A stretch of 64,000 nt of DNA from Siphlonurus alternatus (taxonomy: Eukaryota > Arthropoda > Insecta > Ephemeroptera > Siphlonuridae), in the NCBI GenBank assembly GCA_949825025.1, contig OX463781.1:36411537-36475536 (forward strand). The letters are read 5' to 3'. Positions 61,601 to 64,000 of the stretch are shown here, in pieces. Every line of letters begins with the position of its first letter. Position 1 is the first letter of the stretch. The position numbers and the translations under genes were made by a program. The notes beneath the pieces were generated by a model. The model searched no databases and had not been told where the DNA came from. It worked only from the letters and a program-made list of their open reading frames with translations.

Positions 61601-63496
61601 CACTTAAGAAATAAATTAGCTAGCACAATATTTGCATTAAATGAATTAAAAAATGTCTGTGATAAAAAATGTTTAATGACTTTGTACTATGCAAATTTTC
61701 ATTCACATATGAGATATGGTATAATATTTTGGGGTAATTCTATAGATTCTGAATGTATTTTTATATTGCAAAAAAAAGCAATTTGAACTATATTTAACCT
61801 TAAAAGGTTTGAAACTTGTGTTACAAAATTTACAGAAGAGGGAATATTACCCCTACCTTGCCAGATAATCCTAGAATGTGTATGTTTTGTTAAGAAACAA
61901 TATGAAGAATATTCTAATGTACCAAAAAATTACAACTATCATACTAGGAACAAAAATTTAACAATAACTCCTTCAATGTGCAGGCTCGAACTTTGTAACA
62001 AAGGTCCCCTCGCAATGTGTATTAGATTGTATAATAAGCTACCTATATGTATCAAACAAGTTTCAAATTATAGTAATTTTAAAAAATCTGTGAGATTGTT
62101 GTTAACTGATTGTTGTTTCTACAGTGTGGAGGCTTATTTACAATGTAAATTCTATTAATAATATTTTGTTGTGTTGACGTGTCAAACCTTCTCATTCAAA
62201 GTGCTTGCATTTCTTTTAATGTTTGTATTTGTATGTGTGGAAATTGACGAATAAAAAATTTTGAATTTGAATTTGAGAGCCGCATAGAGAGAAAACAAAA
62301 TGCAACATCGCACTGACATAAGGCTGGTAGGAGTGCCTGAGAAGAGGAGAGCTGGAAGTGATATAATGCTTTCCCCTCCAGTTCTTTCCCAGTCCTCCCA
62401 CTACCTCACTCAAGCGCATGAGGAGTGGTAAGAAAAACAGCTGATTTGCAAGTTGTGATTCATGAAGTCATGAATCCGAACTCTCGTTACTGTGGCGCGT
62501 TTACCCCGAGGCACTCGCCACCATGCAGCATGTATAGTAGCCGTCAGTAGTGCCCACTGTATCAAGGCCTGCACACTATAATATCGATCTCAAATGTTTT
62601 TTAAATAGTAGTCCTAGATTTTCATTTTCCCATTGAGTTACATGCTAATTTCACCTCGAAATTTCCATAGAAGTGATTCTAAAATTTTGAAACTTTACAC
62701 ACAGCAAGATAAGGGGTTTAAAAATTATGCCTGGGGCGTGAAAATATCAAGAAAAATTTATTTCTATTGGATTTAATTTGAATTTTACAATGCTATAAAT
62801 GGGGTGGACTACTATTTTGTTTCGCGCGCTTCGCAGTGCGCAGGCCTTGATACAGTGGGCATTGCACATATGGTCGTATTTCTAGGCCGGATCGCCGGAT
62901 GCAACGTTGCTAAACTTCAAAGAAACAAGTCGAACTTCAAAAGGCGGTATTCTCAATGCGAGCTGGTAACGCTCAGAGGCGGCGCAGCGTTGTCAGCTCG
63001 TACAATGCATGAGCACACGCAGCATCAGCGAGCGAGCAACTCGCAACAAGTATTTGAAATTTTGCACGCGCCGCAATGCGGCAACGTCGTAAATTCGAAA
63101 ATTTTTGACGAAGGTACACGACCATGGGCCAAATAAATGTGACGGCAACTATAGTCATATTAAGTTTGTGAGTATTATAACGTTTGATTAAAAAAAAATA
63201 CATATTTTTCGGGTTTCCTGATGTCCTTTTAATACAAAACATTTTGATCAATCTCATATTACCATCGGAAGTAGAGTGCAGTTAATCCGAAGTGACCTCT
63301 AGGTTTATCGTTTATCGGACTTATCGTGAACACAGTTTTCAGTGGGAAGTTTAGTATAGGTCCGTATACAATAACTTACCTTTGAATAAACGCGTCAGCT
63401 GTTTCATCTATAGGCTTTACGTAGAGTCTGGCAGTTCTCGGTTGAAGCATTGGTTGCTGTACTTTACTTCTAAAGTTGTACCAATTCTCTCCGTGC
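37546..63496 (-). CDS. CYP301B1: Cytochrome P450 CYP301B1 (mitochondrial clan), partial: exons 3-10
   Basis: Exons in transcript order: 63496-63380, 54904-54828, 51589-51388, 49089-48927, 41228-41059, 39522-39444, 38458-38210 and 37668-37546. All are GT-AG, and together they give one frame from the C-helix to TAA. Exons 1-2 (targeting sequence and N-terminal part) lie beyond base 64000; numbering follows CYP301A1. Landmarks: C-helix HGENWYNFR, I-helix LVGIDT, K-helix ETLR, FLPERWL, heme loop [15 protein letters not shown] with the Cys ligand and the Arg pair for ferredoxin contact. It is clearly paralogous to the + strand gene; I assign it to CYP301B1 because insects commonly have this second CYP301 next to CYP301A1. 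The subfamily call is less secure than the family. The substrate is unknown. Introns 3 and 6 are swollen by transposons. Confidence 0.85.
38210..38458 (-). CDS. CYP301B1: CYP301B1 exon 9 (PERF and heme loop)
   Basis: 83 codons, phase 0 at both ends. It contains FLPERWL and [13 protein letters not shown] with the canonical Phe. Three codons shorter than CYP301A1 exon 9 in the variable loop before the heme motif. Donor GTACTT. Confidence 0.93.
39191..39376. mobile_element. MITE family K, palindrome
   Basis: GATCGTCCTTCGTACGG at the left and TCGGATGAAGGACGATA at the right; GCTATCTGC / GCAGATATAGC arms. About 70 bases downstream of CYP301B1 exon 8, in intron 8. Confidence 0.65.
39444..39522 (-). 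CDS. CYP301B1: CYP301B1 exon 8
   Basis: MYPVVIGNGRCMTSDTVIAG through YQIPAG. 79 bases with the same phases as CYP301A1 exon 8. Donor GTAAGT. Confidence 0.92.
39636..39923. mobile_element. MITE family L, long-armed palindrome
   Basis: CACACTAAATTTTAGATGCT and its complement, with arms of about 130 bases that are nearly identical (GTACTTGGAATAAGTGTTTT is mirrored). The high arm identity suggests a recent insertion. It lies about 110 bases upstream of exon 8 in CYP301B1 intron 7. Confidence 0.78.
40450..40690 (-). mobile_element. tRNA-derived SINE
   Basis: On the - strand the head reads GGTGGCGCAATGATAGCACG, a good A-box region, followed by a GTTTAATTCTATACTGG B-box-like segment. A body ending in a CCTGACTTGGGGTTTCCATG stretch follows. 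It is partly decayed and in CYP301B1 intron 7. A neighbouring family B MITE starts 14 bases away. Confidence 0.5.
40704..41007. mobile_element. MITE family B (subfamily AATGGAGTA), next to CYP301B1 exon 7
   Basis: AATGGAGTATCGACCTCA / GAGGTCGATACTCCAT around the TTGCAGAAATGGATAGAGGG core. It ends about 50 bases from the exon 7 donor. Confidence 0.8.
41059..41228 (-). CDS. CYP301B1: CYP301B1 exon 7 (J to K helices)
   Basis: TSAAIASILYQLALNPEKQE to the K-helix ETLR. 170 bases, the same as CYP301A1 exon 7, phase 0 in and phase 2 out. Donor GTATTA. Confidence 0.93.
41278..41510. mobile_element. MITE family J, palindrome
   Basis: GTGTTCTGTCAAATCCGA / TCGGTTTCGACAGAATACC, with inner ACTAACTCGTTTTATTACGA mirrored. 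About 50 bases from the acceptor of CYP301B1 exon 7, so exon 7 is hemmed in by a MITE on each side. Confidence 0.75.
41748..41870 (+). repeat. Dispersed repeat, partner of 32701-32818
   Basis: Shares the ordered blocks GTGTTTGTAA, CAACGAAGGA and GAGCATCTCCGA with the other copy. No ends are defined. Confidence 0.5.
42002..42400. mobile_element. MITE family B, degenerate copy with insert
   Basis: Core arms near 42020 and 42385 with an unrelated middle (42250-42310) that looks like a secondary insertion. The outer ends are eroded. Confidence 0.62.
43019..43340. mobile_element. MITE family B (subfamily AATGGAGTA), best-preserved copy
   Basis: Arms 43019-43160 and 43200-43340 are almost perfect complements, down to the central TGACGTCA sites (43150 and 43201). 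Confidence 0.82.
44352..47270 (-). CDS. LINE ORF2: endonuclease plus reverse transcriptase, 972 residues, intact
   Basis: The N-terminal AP-endonuclease-like domain has HLNIRS near residue 40, a TETHL segment, YRPPD, and GDVNINL near 171-177, with a final TDH where SDH is usual. The reverse transcriptase domain has the YRPI stretch, motif A FVDFSKAFD at 605-613, the GTPQGG motif, and FADD at 694-697 with both catalytic Asp residues present. The C-terminal part has an aromatic AWGF segment and a HSHNTR motif typical of CR1/Jockey-type LINEs. It starts 39 bases after the ORF1 stop, so reinitiation is likely. All key residues that can be checked are in place. Confidence 0.9.
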   Translation of the reverse strand: MNNFLIDLDNFICLKETCFSNWINNYSENEFKLNFGIIHLNIRSIRKNWNQFITYVANNILNLKCIVLTETHLIEGEENMFQLPGFEQISKVRKSEMKKKGGGIIIFVRKTEKIRLIFNENSLHYEHISIKINDISLHALYRPPDCNKDLFLKDLSEQILNDKSEKMIIIGDVNINLFNIQNNFVEKYKKKMAKFGLLNVITHATREELNNNNILTSTCIDHLYIRYPDLKVESCVIQTKLTDHYIIGALLIDSVNNNSKNKTYINQKKLSKEIGKVRWGFLNGLNDTSEIYDRIKNIYDHLFKMCTTTYKENINVSNILREPWMTLEIKLLMDERDKMFRKRKNNPKNVLYDNEYKKLRNKVNSLIRINKNKHDRIEFSNLSGNVKKSWEYINNLLGRETIKNDDKIIKYMGDTNLKEIANIFSKTFDEGVKRIIHKCDIKFCITKSDTAQQSLYIPKITTDEMGKIVCGLKENKAPGYDKITSKHIKMAGNDLILVLTRLNNLCLQQCAFPSALKKSTCRPIYKAGDHKDFNNYRPIILPPTVDKILQTYLVININKYLKNYNIINKQQYAYQKGRSTNELISDMSNYINEQLSNNNHVLALFVDFSKAFDSLNHDILFDELKKIGINGPILDLIKDYLYNRKMTVEINNVKGDEWEIKLGTPQGGTLSTILFNVYVNSLFSVLKNCKIFMFADDLLILVTNKIFEEAINILQNNIDHLSYWAHDYGLTINTKKTKVMHIFNKYLRKDELINVTIHSNSCLHSFRQNCTCNVIEQVAEHIYLGVVIDQNFEWDKHILKIVKKLRSFLSQIYKLKVVVHEKTIRNLYFALAHPFIIYAITAWGFIESGAMTQLIKMQKRILKRMKFGEKFKENDNVYKYWKILPVNSQAKHSLIFEKYFEESFKLPRIHSHNTRLYVSDPLITPKSINRFKDRTWQFLIPRIWNEMPSALKDLECNRTIKKQTKEWLLTVL
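47310..48281 (-). CDS. LINE ORF1: PHD-type zinc finger and coiled-coil RNA-binding protein
   Basis: I start at the ATG at 48281-48279 (323 residues) because the Cys-rich domain begins at once. The frame stays open 34 codons further up with no domain. Order: a zinc finger of paired Cys/His (CVQCDEDI, CKVCKSPAHGEC, WLCKGC), an acidic Ser/Asp linker, a long Lys/Glu-rich coiled coil around residues 100-170, and a C-terminal segment with the NRTLTS...YINEQLT pattern seen in ORF1 proteins with baculovirus FP-like C-termini. The role is nucleic-acid binding in the retrotransposition particle. Confidence 0.82.
   Translation of the reverse strand: MQQCVQCDEDIENLDDIVLCKVCKSPAHGECAKKFATRGRPPKLLNKLTWLCKGCRTDTTSQPSQADGSDAGSDAGEEEMNIKTLLACLSRLDKKTDELVKKSDDIPDIKRAIEFLSKSYDDFIKKQEQQDKKMKEMSKRIDTLEEDGRSKDIIIVNALNRVSELEQQQLSCNIEISGVKQLAGEHLDSIVNNIAEALDVSNTVSDIAEVRRTNTLRRGMPGIPPTLVLKFKSTSARAGWLNKTRNRTLTSNSALKDGSMEKIYINEQLTQYNRRLLWLAKQRGKTKSYSFVWSKFGKVFVRKSESLPIVRICSEADVENKIV
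48532..48678. mobile_element. MITE family F, copy 2
   Basis: TAAACCGGTATTACACATGA / CATGTAATACAGGCTTT. In CYP301B1 intron 6, just upstream of the LINE. Confidence 0.7.
48927..49089 (-). CDS. CYP301B1: CYP301B1 exon 6 (I-helix)
   Basis: SVASKYIDASLAELQRNPRP to LDMFLVGIDT. 163 bases, one codon less than CYP301A1 exon 6. Phase 2 in and phase 0 out, donor GTGAGC. Confidence 0.92.
49185..49577. mobile_element. MITE family I, copy 2, TTAA-flanked
   Basis: TTAA GGTAGAGATAACGTCGAA and its complement with TTAA at 49574-49577. The arms, about 180 bases long, are nearly perfect. A GAACAGCTGTTC palindrome sits near the left end and recurs at the right. It lies about 95 bases upstream of CYP301B1 exon 6. 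Confidence 0.88.
50271..51036. mobile_element. MITE family A, copy 3, split by a solo LTR
   Basis: The left arm 50271-50307 and right part 50939-51036 form one hairpin element (GGGTGCGATTCACGAAGCAG / complement) when the solo LTR and one TAAC are removed. TTT lies on both outer sides, consistent with a 3-bp duplication. Confidence 0.85.
50308..50938 (-). mobile_element. Solo LTR, copy 2, with TAAC target duplication
   Basis: TGTAATAGG ... AATTACA, directly flanked by TAAC (50304-50307 and 50939-50942). The restored target is identical to intact family A MITEs. On the - strand there is TATATAAAG near 50702-50694 and AATAAA near 50490. It is the same family as 10630-11255. Confidence 0.9.
51388..51589 (-). 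CDS. CYP301B1: CYP301B1 exon 5
   Basis: IARVALDQRLGCLENNLAPD to the FPTPTWRKYIASLDTIR segment. 202 bases, identical in length to CYP301A1 exon 5. The first split codon reads Ser where CYP301A1 has Cys. Donor GTAATT. Confidence 0.92.
51866..51943. repeat. (TA)n microsatellite
   Basis: About 38 TA units following a short CA run. Confidence 0.95.
52035..52255 (+). mobile_element. Fragment of a LINE reverse transcriptase C-terminal part
   Basis: The + strand frame reads VYGAPAWNP, an IQSHATRFI-type segment and a YSLYKR segment, the conserved post-RT block of Jockey/R1-type LINEs, interrupted by stops. Too short for a family call. Confidence 0.5.
52491..52687. repeat. (ATATA)n pentanucleotide array followed by (TA)n
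   Basis: About 30 copies of a TAATA-type 5-mer, then about 18 TA units. The only pentanucleotide array in the window. Confidence 0.95.
53154..53294. mobile_element. MITE family A, copy 4
   Basis: GGGTGCGATTCACGAAGCAC / GCTTCGTGAATCACCCCC, flanked by AAT on both sides (53151-53153 and 53295-53297). It confirms the 3-bp duplication, which fits PIF/Harbinger-type mobilisation as an inference. Confidence 0.83.
54420..54527 (+). mobile_element. Probable LINE 3' UTR and tail
   Basis: Two short hairpins (GGGGCCCTGACCAGTCAGGG and AAGGCATTATTGCCTT) precede CTCGCCATG and an AATAAATAAATAAA tail, an arrangement common at the 3' ends of insect LINEs. No coding part was recognised upstream. Confidence 0.4.
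54541..54819. mobile_element. MITE family E, copy 2, with nested family F MITE
   Basis: The arms 54541-54604 and 54751-54819 (ACGAAG, GTATCGCATGCGATCG and ATATCATACGAAGTCATATG) form the outer palindrome. The centre is the family F MITE 54605-54750. The right end is about 8 bases from the CYP301B1 exon 4 donor. Confidence 0.68.
54605..54750. mobile_element. MITE family F, copy 3, nested
   Basis: AAGCCGGTATTACATGATAC / GTATCGTGTAATACAGGCTT. The best-preserved copy of the family. Confidence 0.78.
54828..54904 (-). CDS. CYP301B1: CYP301B1 exon 4
   Basis: Split Arg codon, then IRTIRDINLDVPPDFMNDIH and KWSLE. 77 bases with the same phases as CYP301A1 exon 4. Donor GTAAGT is immediately followed by a MITE. 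Confidence 0.92.
56040..57985 (+). mobile_element. Internally deleted LINE interrupted by a hAT-like element
   Basis: Part one, 56075-56905, carries the end of the endonuclease domain (TPTRETSTSSKTLDLLLCDN and PGVSDHH), the linker up to an ILKF segment, and frameshifts. Part two, 57682-57985, carries the C-terminal WNKFPAHIK segment, a stop, a 3' UTR with AATAAA and an A-rich tail. Nearly all of the reverse transcriptase domain is missing between them even after removing the hAT-like insert, so the LINE was deleted first. It is dead. Confidence 0.72.
56912..57681. mobile_element. Non-autonomous hAT-like element, 770 bp
   Basis: The inverted termini CAGAGCGTACTTGATTAGGA and its complement match the hAT CAGNG...CNCTG pattern. 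GTTGCAG is directly repeated on both sides (56905-56911 and 57682-57688); seven bases are visible where eight are usual. There is no transposase ORF. Two TGACGTCA octamers (57203 and 57350). Confidence 0.78.
58007..58078. repeat. Dispersed repeat, inverted partner of 719-797
   Basis: CAACAGTGTTGCCAG at the left, GGTTATACCTTAA at the right. It directly precedes the LINE starting near 58180. Confidence 0.5.
58274..59248 (+). CDS. LINE ORF1 (324 residues), open
   Basis: The N-terminal PHD-like zinc finger is ACSSCNEVI ... CEAGCVSVFHLKC ... WACQVC, roughly residues 9-62. A short helical stretch, then a Ser/Asp/Glu-rich region near 195-205, a basic patch KRRRRDVKK, and a conserved C-terminal block (RVHVHAWRLRKTT...FKVSV) typical of ORF1 proteins from CR1-type LINEs. 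Start ATG 58274. It is intact even though ORF2 of the same copy is broken. Confidence 0.8.
   Translation: MAAEGRALACSSCNEVILESEKTISCEAGCVSVFHLKCTDLKEAALKVLREHKCIFWACQVCVQAKNVSLVSCTQALRQMTELVSQVEALSKTVQVHENALSALTKGEKSPELSYSCVVKDMTSDNASKNLNIIKTRTRNRTLAAKTQTMSKNNPRHDSINYNDAKGEKSKYSETKSARNLNKVENNANSDSEDSSESEDDGFKRVEKRRRRDVKKVFGTADDNDKCPFQAVARRVHVHAWRLRKTTTADGLASYLTGALDSETVTLKALQTRGDYASFKVSVDYELIDKIYDPSVWPKNAAVARFRFFRNSNLGKIQTKIKES
59250..62158 (+). pseudogene. LINE ORF2, broken by three stops and one frameshift
   Basis: The endonuclease part runs from about 59250 (VDLIHIN) through a premature TAA at 59395-59397 to GDININL near 59707. The frame shifts near 60360, after which the reverse transcriptase is readable, with [16 protein letters not shown] near 61022 and FADD at 61322-61333. 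Further in-frame stops are a TAG at 61430-61432 and a TGA at 61784-61786. The C-terminal Leu/Lys-rich part continues to the stop at 62158. The catalytic Asp pair is still present, so decay is recent to moderate. Confidence 0.82.
62496..62547. mobile_element. MITE family D fragment
   Basis: GCGTTTACCCCGAGGCACTC matches the inner part of the copy at 20721-20992 in the same direction. The termini are absent. Confidence 0.55.
62551..62864. mobile_element. MITE family P, palindrome
   Basis: TGCCCACTGTATCAAGGCCT / AGGCCTTGATACAGTGGGCA termini, followed inward by ATAGTAGTCC / GGACTACTAT. The middle is not palindromic. A single copy here. Confidence 0.75.
62868..63135. other. G+C-enriched segment, nature unclear
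   Basis: It begins ATGGTCGTATTTC and ends ACGACCATGGG, possibly eroded inverted ends. A frame of about 110 codons crosses it but its translation looks arbitrary. Probably another non-autonomous element, about 240 bases from CYP301B1 exon 3. Confidence 0.4.
63380..63496 (-). CDS. CYP301B1: CYP301B1 exon 3 (C-helix), first exon inside the window
   Basis: HGENWYNFRSKVQQPMLQPR to TADAFIQ and a split Arg codon. W and R of the C-helix are present. 117 bases, as in CYP301A1. Acceptor gcag, donor GTAAGT. Entered in phase 2, so at least one exon lies beyond 64000. Confidence 0.93.
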
Positions 63497-64000
63497 CTGC
63501 ACAATATCAATGTATTTAAGTTTTGTAACTTTCTCCAACAAATAATGCTGTTAAGTTTTAATAATAATATAGTTGTTTCCATTTATATCAACATATTAAT
63601 TAGTTTACCTGGAAATAAACATGATGGTTGTGACATTTTAATCATCAGTTTATTATAGTTTGTACAATTTATATTAAATTTGTTTATAAATACAAACATT
63701 GATGCATGAAAAAATAGAGTTAATTGGTTCATGCTGTAAGAAATACTTCAAACTGCAATGTGACTTTAAAAACAAAAGAAAAAGCAAATATTATGATTAA
63801 TTAACTGTTCAATAAATTAAAAAGTCATTTCTTACAAAATCGTTTTTTTTTCATTTTTAAACAATGCAATCAAACAAAATTATTATTTTTTAATTAGTAT
63901 ATATATATATATATATACAACAATTATTGTACTACGAATGTAGATGTATGCCAATCTAAGTTTAGTCTCATGCTGTTAATTAAGAAATTGAATACATTTA
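63497..64000 (-). other. CYP301B1 intron 2 (partial)
   Basis: AT-rich, no coding frame. A short (TA)n lies at 63898-63917. Confidence 0.6.

Larger units (their letters stand above)
58180..62276 (+). mobile_element. Decayed LINE, antisense in CYP301B1 intron 3
   Basis: ORF1 is open, ORF2 is broken in at least four places. The 3' end has AATAAA and TTTGAATTTGAATTTGA repeats (about 62255-62276) instead of poly(A). The 5' boundary is uncertain. It belongs to the same broad group as the LINE at 43887-48440 but differs throughout and in tail type, so it is a separate family. Confidence 0.8.

Overview
This is nuclear DNA from an arthropod, almost certainly an insect. It is AT-rich, has long GT-AG introns, dense microsatellites and many non-autonomous transposons. 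The species cannot be fixed from sequence alone; a hemipteran is a guess. The only host genes I recognise are two adjacent mitochondrial-clan cytochrome P450s. CYP301A1 is complete on the + strand (10 coding exons, 17303-34030, 543 residues predicted). CYP301B1 is partial on the - strand (exons 3-10, 63496 down to 37546); its first two exons lie beyond the right edge. The genes converge tail to tail, about 3.5 kb apart, and share every intron position and phase that can be compared, so they are ancient tandem paralogues. In Drosophila, CYP301A1 is linked to adult cuticle formation; the role of CYP301B1 is not settled.

Layout. 1-2100: a large foldback element, a TTAA-flanked MITE and microsatellites. 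2109-2577: a lone 155-codon ORF behind a good splice acceptor, probably the last exon of an unrecognised gene whose body lies left of the window. 2578-15700: no host gene; it holds a 1.2-kb palindrome, MITEs, a decayed LINE split by a solo LTR, and a 5S-rRNA-headed SINE. 15800-34030: candidate promoter and leader, then CYP301A1, whose introns hold MITEs and a decayed LINE. 34044-37545: intergenic palindromes and a long (TA)n tract. 37546-64000: CYP301B1. Its intron 6 holds a LINE with both ORFs open; its intron 3 holds a decayed LINE in the opposite orientation, another LINE broken by a hAT-like element, and several nested MITEs.

I found no previously unknown enzymatic system. The notable structure is in the mobile DNA: five palindromic MITE families flanked by TTAA; full TGACGTCA (CRE-type) sites carried by several unrelated MITE families; insertions nested in insertions that give a relative chronology; and MITEs lying within a few bases of P450 splice sites or the stop codon. 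MITE family letters (A, B, C and so on) are labels I assigned here.
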